Source: Spongospora subterranea f. sp. subterranea
Taxonomy: Eukaryota; Endomyxa: Phytomyxea; Phytomyxea; Plasmodiophorida
Length of the DNA stretch: 64,000 bases
Direction of reading: 5' to 3'
Assembly (NCBI GenBank): GCA_049724395.1
Contig: JAUGWO010000063.1
Span: forward strand, 98,861 to 162,860
In this document: one piece after another, positions 34,019 to 46,392 of the stretch
Numbering within the stretch: the first letter of the stretch is position 1
Layout: each line of letters starts with the position of its first letter
Position numbers and translations under genes: made by a program
The notes under the pieces: model-generated
Seen by the model: the letters and a program-made list of their open reading frames with translations, nothing else
Told to the model about the DNA's origin: nothing
Database searches by the model: none

Positions 34019-34240
34019 CTAATCTTCACCGGCATCAGAGAAAGACTTGGATACAGGTTTTGTCTGGACATCGTGTTTGACCAGCTCCAGAAGAGTGTTC
34101 ACCCTGTTCGAGATGGAAGCGTAAACGTATGAGGCAGCAGTATTCAATTCAACGTTTTCGCCTCCTCGGCATCGTTCAGCTTGGCCTTGGCCACCTTGAG
34201 CCCAACTGCTGTTCCAAGAACTCTAACAAAGCCGACATCG
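34019..34240 (-). pseudogene. Inverted diverged copy of the 31.75-kb exon
   Basis: Ends with the same TKPVSKSFSDAGED C-terminus and stop as the plus-strand copy at 31977, and differs upstream. It lies in the right outer arm of the palindrome. Confidence 0.4.
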
Positions 34241-34581
34241 GAAGTGGAATGAAAAACATTCTCTGACACAGGGTTGCAGCATCTGGTGGCCGCCCGGCCA
34301 ATGAGCATCCGAATATCCCAGTCATGTTGTCATGCACTGTGGCCATGCATTTTCAGCCGAGTAGCCCAGTCTTTGTTCGAAATTTTTCGAAGCTCTAGGC
34401 TGAGGGAACAAGGGTGCTCCTCAAGGCTTGTAATCAGTTCCGACGGAAAAATATCTGACCCGAGCCCACACCTTTGTCAACCTCTCAATGTAGAAGGCGA
34501 ATTAGTTGACCTTGAGCCAAGAGTAAGTCTATCAAGGAAACGTTGATGGTTTCTTCAAACTAAACTACTCTGGTACATGAT

Positions 34582-35060
34582 TTGGCGCTATCTGACAGAT
34601 CTAAATTTGCGACACAATTCTGGGCAGATATCAGCGAGAACTTATTATCGCGTTTCAATAATATCCCTGCTCATGTGATGAACAAACAATCGGTTATCAA
34701 ACTGGTAAATTTTATTCGATCGGGAGGGCGGTCAGCGGATCGTTTGCAAGACGTTGAGGAGAATGATCTTGCTCTCTCCCCTGACCGCATGACGTCGTTT
34801 TTTGTTATTCAGCAGTCCTGTCTTGGACGGCGTCAATAAAGCAGAGTTTCCGCATGGGGACACCCAGATCTGGGCAAATATGAAACGATCAGGGGTAACG
34901 CTCTTTCTGGATGGAACATTTCGCTGTTTGCCAGAACTATTTGTGCAACTTTTTGTCATAATGGCGTACGACGCTGACAATGATTTATACTACCGGTCAT
35001 ATATATGCCATTGACCGCCAAAACCAGTTTTTTTTTCATGTGCCTTTGAAAGTTGTCAAT
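34582..35060 (+). mobile_element. Mutator-like (MULE) transposase fragment
   Basis: Two overlapping open frames. The first (34582-34839) has a helical region (KQSVIKLVNFIRSGG). The second (34802-35014 and slightly beyond) has FLDGTFRCLPELFVQLFVIM, the first catalytic Asp block of MULE transposases (D-G-T-F ... Q-L-F-x-I). The frame shifts between the two and the later catalytic residues are not visible, so this is a degraded 5' portion of a DNA transposon. Confidence 0.55.
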
Positions 35061-35402
35061 AATTCTGCAAAATTGCAGAAATCCGATTAGCGGGCCGTGG
35101 AATCAGCCAGCTGCATATGTCTGAAACCTTTCGGCCCCGATAATAGCGAACACCCCTTTTTGGGTTTTCCATTGATATCCAACATCGTCAAAAACAATGG
35201 TATACAGCTCTGCGAGCATCGTTGCTTAACACTGTTAACCTTTCCCGGTTGGTCTCTTCATCTGCAACTTGTCCGTCAGCAGCAGGAACGTTCATTATGC
35301 AGTTCAAGAGTGAATACAGTAATAGAGGAAGATGATGTCTAACAGGCAAGTGACGTAACCATCCTAACGACATCACTCTCATCATCACTTGAATTGTACT
35401 AC

Positions 35403-37460
35403 CTACAAATTTCCAAACCAGTTTCTTCTATAATATGCATGTATCAGCGGGTTCGAAAGACCGGGATTATAGTATGAATAAGCCCTTAAGCCCTTGATCC
35501 AGCACGCCCCTCGAATGAGTCCCTTAATCCCAAGCTGATGTCGACACCATAAAAGCTTGTTTACGTTGGTGGGTTTCGTTAAAGACGGCAGCCATCTTCG
35601 AGGTCTCGCAGTATCGAACCTCAACTTGCTTGGCCTTGACCTGCTCACGAGCGTAGTGATACTTCACATCTATATGCTTAGTTAGGGCATCTGTGCGATT
35701 GTTCTTCATGGCGATCCACGTTGTCTTCATTGATCAGAGTAGGACTTCGAATGGGGTACCCAATCTCCTCAGATAGTTGACGTATCCATTTACACGCACG
35801 AGTAGTGTCATATAATGCTGATGTCCCTACTGTTTTCTGTACTTTTGACTTCCATGAAATCGGACCTCCGGCAAACAGAAGTACGTAACCGGTTGTTGAC
35901 CTTCGGTTATCCGGGCAGTTCGCCCAATCACTATCTGATTCAGCCATATCCGGATATGACTCATCATGCACCGTAACGAATGCCGAACACTTGAGTAGTA
36001 CTCAGGTAACGAAGTACTCGTTTGACAGCGGTCCAGTGCTGTTTGCCACGATTTGAGGCGAACCGGCAAAGTGATCCGACTGCGTGGGCAAGATCTGGCC
36101 GTGTGTTCATTGCAAGCCAAAGGAGTGATCCGACTAGGTCCTTGTAGGGAACGTCTTTCATTTCATCGAGTTCTTCATCGGTTTTGGGGCATTTATTTCC
36201 TTTGAAAGGTGTAGGTTCGGTTGATGGGGAGTGGCGCTGGCTTTGGATTCGGCCATGTGGAACCTGGCAAAGGGTTCATGGACAAATGATGCTTGGTCAA
36301 TGGTAGATCTTGTACCTTCCTCCATCTTGTACCGGTGGTATCACCGTCTCGTGTCTTAATTCCGAGCAAGAGGGTCGGATTTCCAATGTCAGTTATTCCG
36401 AATCGTTGTGATAGCAGCCTGACGATATTGTCAGACAATTACTTACAGTTGTGAGCTAGCAACATGTCTACGTGGATTGCTAGAATCGCGTATTTGGCGC
36501 CATAGTTGATCGTGTAGACACATTGGTCGGCCTTTGTTTGGACAAATTTCAACCTAGTGGTTAGGAAATTATGGAGTTGTGTGTTTTAAACCCTACCGGC
36601 TTGCTCAAGACCATAAACCGTATTCACCAGCTTGACTGTGAGGTTGTCTGTTCCTGGTTGGATAAAATCTTCGGTTTGCTTCATATACACAGCTTTCTAA
36701 AACACCATTGAAAAAAGCACCAACGATGTCAACTTGGCGGAGGTGAAGATTATGCTGGGCGGCATCGCCAAGTTGACATCGTTGGCGCTTTTCTCAATGG
36801 TGTTTTAGAAAGCTGTACATGAAGCAACCCGGAGAATTTATCCAACCAGAAACAGACAACCTCGTACTCAAGCTGGTGAAGGCCATTTATGGTCTTAAGC
36901 AAGCCGGTAGGGTTTGGCACACACAACTCCATAATTTGCTAACCACGAGGTTGAAATTTGTCCAAACAAAGGCCGACCCATGTGTCTACACGATCAAATG
37001 ATGGCGCCAAATACGCGTTTCTAGCAATCCACGTAGACATGTTGCTAGCTCACAACTGTAAGGAATTGTCTGACAATATCGTCAGGCTGCTATCACAACG
37101 ATTTGAAATAACTGACATCGGAAATTCGACCCTCTTGCTCGGAATGAGAGTGACACGAGACGGTGATACAGGCCCAATTACCATTGACCAAGCATCATTT
37201 GTCCATGAAACCCTTGCCAGGTTCCACATGACCGAATGGATTTTATCCAACCAGGAACAGACATCCTCGTACTCAAGCTGGTGAAGGCGATTTATGGTCT
37301 TAAGCAAGCCGGTAGGGTTTGGAACACACAACTCCAAAATTTCCTAACCACGAGGTTGAAATTTGTCCAAACAAAGGCCGACCCATGTGTCTACACGATT
37401 AATGATCGCGCCAAATACGTAACGAGAAAGACCGGAATTATAGTATGGATGAGCCCTTAA
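35403..37460. mobile_element. Fossil Ty1/copia element, palindromic
   Basis: Fossil LTR retroelement. The minus strand from about 36750 to 35530 carries reverse transcriptase and RNase H parts of copia type (LLWLAMNTRPDLAHAVGSLC block; SDWANCPDNRRSTTGY block). At about 36755 the sequence folds back, and the plus strand to about 37230 repeats part of the reverse transcriptase. A further partial copy lies in direct orientation at 37230-37440. Broken in several places; no intact coding region. Confidence 0.75.
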
Positions 37461-38729
37461 TTCAACAGTTTCAAACACCAATATTCCATCAAAGCACACA
37501 AACGCTTCAAATTTTGGGCAAGATTAAGCTGCGTCACAAGCTAGCGACCACAACAAATTGATTTGTCAAACTTGAAAAAAATCGAACAGTTATTTTGAAA
37601 CGGAGGGAGTATCGTCTTGTAGGACTGCTAGATCATACGTTCCATCGTTGGCATCCTCAGTTTCTCTTGCCTGAAGTGGCCTTAAGCTGCTTTTTTTGTG
37701 AATCTCCTTTAAGGTTGCGAAAGCCTTCTAACCCTGCTACGTCTTTGAAGATAGCCTCCCATACCTGTTTCGGTAATCGCTGAACAACCTTACGACCTTT
37801 GGAATACTCAGCGAAGTGAGTACGATACGATTTGTTATCTCTGACACCACAAGATTAAGGTGTGAATACACTCCTGACGAAGAAACCGGGATGAAAACGT
37901 TCGTGCCTGTTTTTACGTATCAAAATTTTATCACCGAAGTAGGACGAAAAGCTCTGTGGAGTTTTGATGTTTCATCACATCATGATACTTTCATCCCGGT
38001 TTAGGGGGATTTACGGCCAACCTTACTGTATTGCATACGTTTAGATCTCGTGACGTTCGCGGTGTAATGGTTGCCGCTGAACCTTGAGCAGAAGAAGACA
38101 TATAATTGATAAGCGGCAAGTCGCAGAAACAAGCGGCTATACATTTTAAAGTTTCACGTCCTGCTGTGAATAAGATGCTAAAAGCGGCGACTGACATTGA
38201 AAAGACAATTGCAGACCAGCCCAATCAGAGGAATCTGAAAAACGCTGACAACACGACCTATCGATATTTCATTCTGTCAATTTCCCACTAGAGTGTTGCC
38301 ATCCTCTGACAATGTGACGACCGGTAACGAATTGCTGGCAAACTACAGTGATCGATTCATGGCAGATTTCAATTCAGAAGCTGATGAACATTCAAAGGCA
38401 CCAAAGCCAACAGTCAATTCGTATTAGCGTTTGTGATCAAAATAAACCATATTGATCGTTGACCCCCACAGATCGCCTTAAATGTTAATCGGCCATCCTG
38501 GAAAACACGGAGTGAAGAGAAACCCGCCTGCATTTCAACAGAATTGCAACATCGGCACCTCGACGAAATGCAATCAACTGGATTTTTCAGTGCATAGACG
38601 CTGAACGAGTCGATGGACCGACCCAAAACTCTTCGATTGCAAAATCAACAGTCCGTGGCCGACGATGGCGATGGCTGGTCCATCAATCTGGTCTTGCGGC
38701 TAATGCAATCAGGCTGATTTGAGCTCGTA
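37461..38729. other. Spacer with possible transposon debris
   Basis: Minus-strand coding-like piece at about 37800-37660 (KQVWEAIFKDVAGLEGFRNL), unrecognised. An inverted-looking pair occurs around 37870-38000. The plus-strand HTH remnant is listed separately. Otherwise nothing. Confidence 0.3.
38106..38290 (+). mobile_element. Possible pogo/Tigger-type helix-turn-helix remnant
   Basis: The open segment reads SGKSQKQAAIHFKVSRPAVN, the pattern of a psq/CENP-B-type HTH (KxxAxxFxVSxxxVxxxL). No DDE domain follows, so at most it is the N-terminal relic of a pogo-like DNA transposon. Confidence 0.35.
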
Positions 38730-41700
38730 ATGCCGTGCGACGGCCAGCAAGGAGATGGCCTGATCGACCAAGTTCTCTGGGCATGTACGGAGTGTGATAA
38801 TAGTAATCCCGGAGGTGGAGGTCAGGCGGCTCATGACATTCTCGCCGACTTGCGCCAGTCTGCCCGCCCTTATCAGCTCTGTGCCGCCGTAATTAGTGCC
38901 GTATGGACAAGGGCCGAATTCAACGCTGATCAACGCTCAGCCGTAATTTTCCAATGTTCGCAATTACACCATATATTCCAACATCCAACATAGCGTGCTT
39001 TTGGTTTTGTTTTCGATATGTTCAACGCTATCTTTTTCGCTTTCAAAACTGTTGAATTTTTTAAAAAAATATTCGAGTTTGATTGTTTTTGATATATGTC
39101 ACACGACTGACCTCTGACTGCCCTAACAAAGGTACTAGTACAATTTTATTCGCATTGCAGCGAGAATGGTGTCAGCTTTCGTCGGAAGAAATCGCCGGCC
39201 TTCGCCATATCGCACAACAACTGCTTTTGGCGCCGTTATCGTCAGCGGTTTTGAACCAGGTGGGTCATCTTCTGGCCGTCATTGCCAAACGGAGCTGGAC
39301 TGTAACCGACGAGGAACACTACGCCAACGATCTGGTCGCAACAATTGATCGATTTCTCACAGCGTCAGATTTGCACACTCAGGTCTTTACATATATCGAT
39401 TCAGCTGTCCCTTATCTGATGTCGTCTTTCTTCGCAATTCGATATTCGACCTTCTTATTTCTCAAAACACCATATTCTATTTTCACCATCAGATTACTCT
39501 TTACTTTACTTTCATGTCGTTGGTTCGTTTATCGTTCTACTTGGTGTCTTATTGTGTGTATTAGAATGCAGGTTTGGTTCTATGCGAATGTCTGGTATCG
39601 GAATTCAGCTGGCAACACAGCTCGTCCCTGAACCTATCGTGGCAAGTGCATTCGACTCTGCATCGCTCGTTCGAATCACACGCCCTCCAGCCAATCTTCT
39701 GCTCAGTCATGCGATGGCTCCAACCGCGTCCTGATATGGTAATCACGCCATGATCTTTCACTTTTGTCATTTCTGTTTGTTAGTAAAATATTTGTCACTA
39801 CAATCTTTTGCTTTGTACATCATCATGTATCAAATTAAAATTCACAAGCTGTAAGTTTCATTTATAAGTATTCCAGCGACGTTTCAGAATTCTGACCTCT
39901 TTTGCTTGTGAACCTGCCCAGTCGTAAAATCTGGGGTTCCATTGAATTTCCTAGCAGGTTTTTTCACTTTCTGCAAACTCTAAGCTTTTTTGCAATGAGT
40001 TTTATTTGTGATGTTAGCAGCATTGTACACTGTCTGACCTACATCATTCTTTAGTCGGTTGACCTGTTAGCGAAGGCGGTCAATATTATCATAACAGGTC
40101 TTATATCGATTATGTAGCACACAACCGTGTTGTCTCATTCCATACAGTGCTGTCATGGCCGTTTTCAGACACGGTTTCTAGCGATAAACTGGCGCTGAGG
40201 TGCATGCAGTCCTCACCCTCAGGAAACGATGGCGAATTGAACACGCTAAGACCGGGCCCGGCATGGCGACAGACTTTGCTCGGCAGCGCAGTCATCTTAG
40301 AAACCTTGGCCCAGTAATGCAATATATATTTTCACATTGTTTTCGAAAAGTTTGGCCTTATTTCATTACCGAGTTCGTTTCCTTTGCCTGAGTTCAATTG
40401 TTGTATTCTTCCTTTTGTGGTTGGCCAATGTATTCGTTTGATGCTGGAACATTTGTGGCGCTGTCGGGACTTCCTGATAATCGATATGCTAATCGCGTTA
40501 CATTGACAGTATTCGAGTGGTTATGAGTTCCTCACTCACCCCGCTCTGTCGTCGTCTTCTGACTCACGCAGTGACGCGATTGGCATCGTTACAGGGCAGC
40601 GTATTCCCTGTAGATGACGACACTTGTCGCCTGACATTTGTAACGGCCCTCTTGCACGCCACCATTCAGATTGTGGGCTCGGTAATTCATTCGATCAATG
40701 CCGATGCCGAAGCTGTGCTCGGTACACTTATTTCCAACCCCTTTCAATTTTGTGTGCGGTTTTTTTTTTCACTGAATAATGCTGTCTGCGCTGCGTTTTC
40801 GATCACCCAAATCTGCCATCAATGATTAAGGTTGGTGTTTGTAGATGTGTGCACTTTAATGCAGACTATTTTCCAGACGCAATCCGTCTCTGATATATGC
40901 CAATGTGGCGCCGAATCTGCCTTAACGGAAATATTGGCCAAAGTGTACTGTACCTTTTCACGTTGTTTCCGTAAATCCTTTGTGTTCTTGTTCAAACAAA
41001 ACTGTTTTTTGTTAGCCAGACCCCACCTTTCCAATTGCGCTCGAGATTGTAAAATACTTGACTATTGTTACTTATCAGTTCTGATTTGCTTTTGTATGCG
41101 GGATCAATTTTTATTTATTTTCGTGTTGCCATCCAGGACGATCGACCTTTTGCCGTATAGCGTTGCCTCCGACCACATCGAAACAGCTCTTTCCGAAGCA
41201 TTTGACCTTACTCTGCACTCATGGGTGACACTGATCCGCAAAGCACCCATCGACTTCGTGCACCGCCATATCCGCAATTACACGAAGACTATTTTCTCAC
41301 AGTAAGTCCCTGTATTGATCCCAAATCACTTTTCGATGTTGAAATTTGTCGCATGAGAGTGTATCGTTTTAATTGTTTCACTTGATTTTCCCAGGTACTT
41401 ATCGTTCCGCATCGAACACGCTGGTGTTTTGTCGTACGAAGTCAATGAGCCCGATGAACAATTTTTTCAGTCCGATGCGCAACTATCATTCGCTGATGAC
41501 CAGGTTGCTTTTGTCTCATGTTGAATGGCGTTTTGTTTCTCTCCCCTTCTCTGCCCACATTTGCACCCACGATAGTTTTTTCCTGCACTCATTTGACGAT
41601 TTTCACAAAAGTCCTGAATGTATCACGATTGTAGTTATTAGCAGTGGCAGTTGTTGGAAGGGGCGACTGTGAGTCATCATTACAATGTGCTCGTTGCCTT

Positions 41701-44700
41701 CTCAATCAAGTGTTGGGCTCGTCGATCCGGTCCCCTCAAACTAGCGAGCACCTGTGTCTGTTGGTCGCCCTCATCTCCAACATCTTAACGGATCCATATT
41801 CACCAGGTATATTTACCGATATATTAAAACGTGTTGTTGTGTTTTTCCTTTTTTTTCTATCTCAAGTTCGAGTCGTTTATCAAGCAATGCGCTTTCAACA
41901 GTACAAATAAACCGTTTTGGGTTTTTCAGGAGCCAAATTGTTGATTCCTAACATGACGCTGCAAGCGTCGTCTTCCACACTTTCCGTCGCCCTGGGTGAT
42001 TTTTTTCGTTTCTGCCGCCATCTGCATGACCTCATAGCTGATCCTGATGCTCGTCTTTCTGTATCGCCATTGCTTTTGCAGACCACGCTTTCCGCTTTGT
42101 CATCAATTATTGCGTCGTACATTGCGTTGAACCCGGAATTGTATTTGAAAAACAAAACGTAAGTTTTTCTTATTCCTCTGTTCACTTCAATTTTTGCATC
42201 CTTCGCATTGTTGAATTCTCCAAGTATGTAATTGAATTTGATTGTCGTTATCCTTTATTCTGTGCATCTCTGTTGAAGAGTTTCAAGTTACATTGCGCGT
42301 CGACGTTGCATCTTCTTTTTATTCAACAACAAGTTGTACAGTTGATTCCTAAGGGCGTTTTGTTGTTTCGATGTTCACCGTGATTCAGTGTAGTTCCTGA
42401 CGATTTGTTGGGTTTGCTGGTCGAGTATCAGGTTCCTTCAGTCGAGCTTGCCCTTGATCTAGTTCACGTCTCTGTGTTCGTTTGGCAGTTTGAAATCGAT
42501 GCCAGCACTGTTGCCGTTGAACTTCTTCAGTTTGTTGTCTCGTTTCAGCAGGTACTTGCATTGTTTACAGTTACGTCTTTTTCCTTTATTCACAATCTCT
42601 CCAGGTGTAGTTCTATTGCTTGTATTATATTATCTGAAGTTTTGATGCTTTGTGTTTGCGTTTTGTTTGCTGATCCCGGAGGGGCTCATCGAAATCTCAC
42701 GTCTTGTAATATTCGGGGAATGTTTGATTGCGCTAATTCGGCTAATATCCCGTTTTCGCAGTTCCTTTTCTGTAGATTCTGTAACAGTTCGTCTGATTTT
42801 GTCTACGCTTTGTACACATTTCTACGTGGTTAATCATCCTCGACAGTTACGTTCATTACTGGTTGCCTCTCCAGCCTGGTCTCAATTGATTAACGCTCTG
42901 CACGGGGTTCTCTCTTGCCAGAACCCATCTTTATCGCTCCAATCTTCAATCTTGATCTCCCTCGTTCATTGTAACGTTCCGTTCTGTACGCTATCGCATT
43001 TCATCAGATAACATGTGTTCAGCTGTCTCACGTGCCACGATTTTGGAGACGGGTCTCTCTACCCAATTCAACATCATCCAGGATGCAATTATCTCTTTAC
43101 GCTCGGCGCCAACTCATGTTGGTCTTTTAACAGATGTTCTAATCGGTCTTGCGCAATGCCCAGGTCAGTTACCATATTTTCTCCAAACCAGTCCAAACAT
43201 ATTGTTGTGTTGTTCCCATAATTTTATCAGACTTTGAGTCTCTCGTTGAATCAGATTTGTGCCATCCCCGCTTTGCATTGGTGATAACGTTATTTCGATT
43301 TAGCTTGTTCCGCGGATCATTTTCGTTGTAAACAACGATTATTGATTCGTTTCGCGACCATCAACTGTGGACTGATTTGGTTTGTAGGCCCTATATGTGT
43401 GGAAAAGACATTCCCGCTGATCATGTCGTCCATGGATGCCGTGATGGCCAGTGTTGATGACGCCAGCTACGTCTCCGGCCTGCTTGTCTTGTGTCTGACA
43501 CTGGCCGAATCTCATCTTCCGCTGGTCGACCTCCAAGGATCGCATACTCTTCTCAGGTATTTTCCCAAGTGACCTGGCGTGTTTTTTCATCACCACTCTT
43601 TCTAATGTTGATTCTCTTCAATCAACAATGGGTCTCTAACGTTAGCCTTAAATCAATATTCTTTTTCTGTAAACAATGTTCTTGTGTCAACTTTTTGGAT
43701 CTGCAACGTTCGTGGTCCGGATATGTGTTTATTTTTGGGTCAGATTGTGTGTTGACGTGGTGCGTCATGTATCGGTGCCTGTGGCGTCGTTATTGGCCTC
43801 CGGTAATGTTCACTCCATAGACCATGGATCCAGGGATATTTCAAATCTCCTTGCATTATTGCACCAATTTACGGCCAAAGACTTTTTCGATATCGGCCCA
43901 GACTCCTCCGCAGATGTCGGCGTTGAAGCTGTACGTTGTTCTCTCTGCTTGGGGTGCATTCAATGCAGTTTTACCATAATTACGTGTTTCAATATTAGCA
44001 ATGTTTTGCCTTTTGACAAATTTCTGGAATATTTTTCGTGGTAGTAATCTTTTGTAGCAAATTTAACTGAGTATTTTTGCAAAATGTTGCCCAGTCTTCT
44101 TTCTTTTATAGTTAAGTTTTCAAGTGCCCTTTTACAGTATAGCTAATTTCCTTGTTGGTTTTGAAGTTATTCGTTTTCAAAGCTTGTGACAGTGTGGTAT
44201 CATGTTGTTGATTTCTTCCTCACTCTAATGCACTTTGCAGGCGTTCGCTGGTATGTGCGCTCTGCTGTCTGCTATGTCGGCGGACACCTTGATTCATTTC
44301 CCTGATATCTGCACTGGGATCTATGATCTTTTGTCCTCTTTAATTATCACTGCTCCGGGTAATGTCTGAAATTGCAGACCCTTTTTATTTTCAATGCTCT
44401 GTAATTGTTAGATAAAGTTGCTGGGATGTCTGCAGACTCGCAAATGTCGCTATTAGCTGTCGTTCAATTCGCTTTACATGCGGATGTACCATCCGGGTAT
44501 GTGTTTACGTTCAATCATGTTAAATATTTCCGTCCACCTTTTGTGGATCGTTTGCAATGATCATGCTTGGCCTCACTTTTCCCACGCTTAACAGAACGTA
44601 TTCGTTTTTCGCAAGCTTTCATCGTATATCCATTTGAACAATGTCGATTTTTTTGTAATAGTTGAATTCCCTCAGCTGCTTATATTGTCGGTTGATTTTG

Positions 44701-45309
44701 ATCCTTAGTGTAGCGATTGCTGGTATCGATGCGGTGGCGGCCATCGCCGATTACGCCAACGCTGCTCAACACGATACGAGCAACCCCATCCGGCCTTTTT
44801 CGGACGCGATCTCTCGGTTTCAGCATCGCGTTTTACATACAATGCTCTTTGGATCCATCCAGTAATTTACAACCTGGCTGCTATTGCATGCTAACGCAGT
44901 TTTATTTTTTTCAATGGGTTTTTGAATCAATGATTAATTGCTCATCCATCACACTGTTTACTATCCCTTTCTGTTTCCCTTGGCAATGGCTCTCAAACTA
45001 AATCAGATGTTTGACCTGTACAGACTCTTAGTTTGTTCATTGCTATTTTTATCTGACTAGTTGTTGTTGATGATTAGGGAATCGATGTTGACCCCATTGG
45101 CCGATTGCCTTTTGGCCTTGATCTTCGCCAACTACTCATCTTTCTGTGAAGCTGTTTCCGCCGTCGGCGTTAATGTCATGGACTCGGGCCTAGTTGACCT
45201 GGTATCGTCAGTAAATCTGAATGTGTCACAGTCCGCCAACCGCCATCGGTTTCGAGATGCTGTAGCCCAGTTTGTGCGAACGTGTCGCCCGCTATTACAA
45301 GTCAAATAA
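38730..45309 (+). CDS. XPO4: Exportin-4 (importin-beta family)
   Basis: About 18 exons. Approximate limits: 38730-38960, 39161-39381, 39565-39738, 40200-40314, 40545-40725, 41130-41301, 41397-41500, 41642-41812, 41930-42160, 42392-42551, 42770-42985, 43020-43163, 43388-43556, 43750-43931, 44241-44360, 44413-44496, 44706-44864, 45066-45309. The whole chain follows vertebrate XPO4 in order: HDILADLRQSARPYQLCAAV, REWCQLSSEEIAGLR, AVIAKRSW, LVSEFSW, WRQTLLGSAVI, RLASLQGSVFP, SWVTLIRKAP, DISNLLALLHQFTAKDFFDI and the C-terminal block ending RTCRPLLQVK (XPO4 ends GGLLCVK). Built from HEAT repeats. XPO4 is a RanGTP-dependent nuclear transporter; in animals it exports eIF5A and SMAD3 and imports SOX factors. 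The first splice junction is not resolved. It appears complete, about 1,000 aa. Confidence 0.92.
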
Positions 45310-45794
45310 ACAAATATTGTTCCGTCTTTGTCTCGAATGGGCAGCTTCTACCTAATCCGTGATCAACATCGTCTGTTTGATCCAAGAGTTCCGATGATGC
45401 GTGAAACTTGACCCAAAATGCCGATCTTCGTACGAAGACGGTACACATGAAATCTCATGGTCGGTCAGGCACGTAGCCAATGGGCTACATAAGCATCTCA
45501 TCGATTTCACAAATGCAGTTCCCTTTCTTATTAGAGAAATATAACTTTGATTGATGCCGATAAATGAATGCAAAGTCAGGAAGCAGTGTCTGTTTCTGTT
45601 CAAATTTCCCCATTTTCGACTCGCGCAAGCAATCCTTTCCAGAAGACACCTGAAGCTCCGTGTTGAGGGTTTTGAGAGTGATAAGGACTGGAACCAGACA
45701 ACGGGGCCATGAAAATACAAGGCTGATTATAACGTTAAAAAGCATTACAAACCATCCTACTATAAACAGGTTGGACTACAAAAAACTACTTTAC
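45310..45794. other. No confident gene
   Basis: Open frames on the minus strand (45352-45745) lie where the C-terminal exons of the Rab gene would be expected. They do not show Rab motifs such as the NKxD or SAK boxes, so I leave them unassigned. Confidence 0.4.
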
Positions 45795-45957
45795 CTGTCG
45801 TAATAGTACGGAAGCGTTCCTGCCCGGCTGTGTCCCATATCTGAAGTTTGATCCTCTTTCCTTCGACGTCGATGGACTTTATCTTAAAATCTATTCCAAT
45901 GGTGGTAATAAAACTCGTTGTGAATGAGTCGTCAGAGAATCGCAACAAGAGACAGCT
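45795..45957 (-). pseudogene. Orphan Rab GTPase exon (Rab8/Rab1 type)
   Basis: A 163-bp exon bounded by a plausible acceptor (CCCACAAG) and donor (GACAG-GTAAAG). It encodes the switch region of a Rab8/Rab1-type GTPase: [54 protein letters not shown]. It should be preceded by an exon ending GDSGVGK and followed by AYYRGAMG; neither is found in the neighbourhood. The exon is well conserved, so it is either part of a gene with very distant exons or a recent DNA-level duplicate. Short repeat copy 3 and a tRNA lie just upstream. Confidence 0.6.
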
Positions 45958-46145
45958 CTTGTGGGGATCATAAAATTCAATATGATGAACCAAATCCGAT
46001 GTTTTTTCCGTCACCCCGCCAATTTCAACTCTGAATCAACCATGTTATCTGTAACTATTCATTGACGTCAATATTGCGGACCCATCCCGATCATGGTTGA
46101 TTGAAAAAAAATTTGAAATTTTTGATTAAAGTTGAGATATAGCTT

Positions 46146-46215
46146 TGCCTTGTTTCCCCTTTTTGCGTGGAGGAGATTTCTGGTGAAAAAACAAAACAGT
46201 TTTGCTGGGTTAGTG
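46146..46215 (-). repeat. Short interspersed repeat, copy 3
   Basis: Inverted copy of the 32030 repeat: reading on minus, AACCCAGCAAAACTG, CACCAGAAATCTCCTCCACG, then AAAAAGGGGAAACAAGGCA. Confidence 0.75.
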
Positions 46216-46320
46216 TTTGGCTGCACACTTTAGTGAACAGGAAGTCAAAAAATCATGTCTACAGTACGATGACGATGACCATGGGCTATCTCCATTTCTA
46301 AAGTGACAGAAAAAAAATCA

Positions 46321-46392
46321 GCCTGTGCCGAGATTCGAACTCGGAATCTCGTGCTCCGTAGGCACGCGCCTTGACCATTGGGCCACACAAGC
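46321..46392 (-). tRNA. tRNA-Arg (anticodon ACG)
   Basis: 72 nt on the minus strand. The acceptor stem GCTTGTG pairs with CACAGGC. D-arm with GGTCAAGGCG. Anticodon stem CGTGC/GCACG with loop CTACGGA, giving anticodon ACG. T-arm CCGAG-TTCGAAT-CTCGG with canonical B box. No intron; CCA is not encoded. Confidence 0.93.

Larger units (their letters stand above)
31600..34370. repeat. Nested palindrome of duplicated fragments
   Basis: Outer arms about 31600-32025 and 33990-34370 are inverted copies. Inner arms about 32100-32790 and 32870-33470 are inverted copies of the 3' segment of the neighbouring gypsy fossil, meeting around 32830. A further hairpin (33642-33977) interrupts the right side. Confidence 0.75.
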
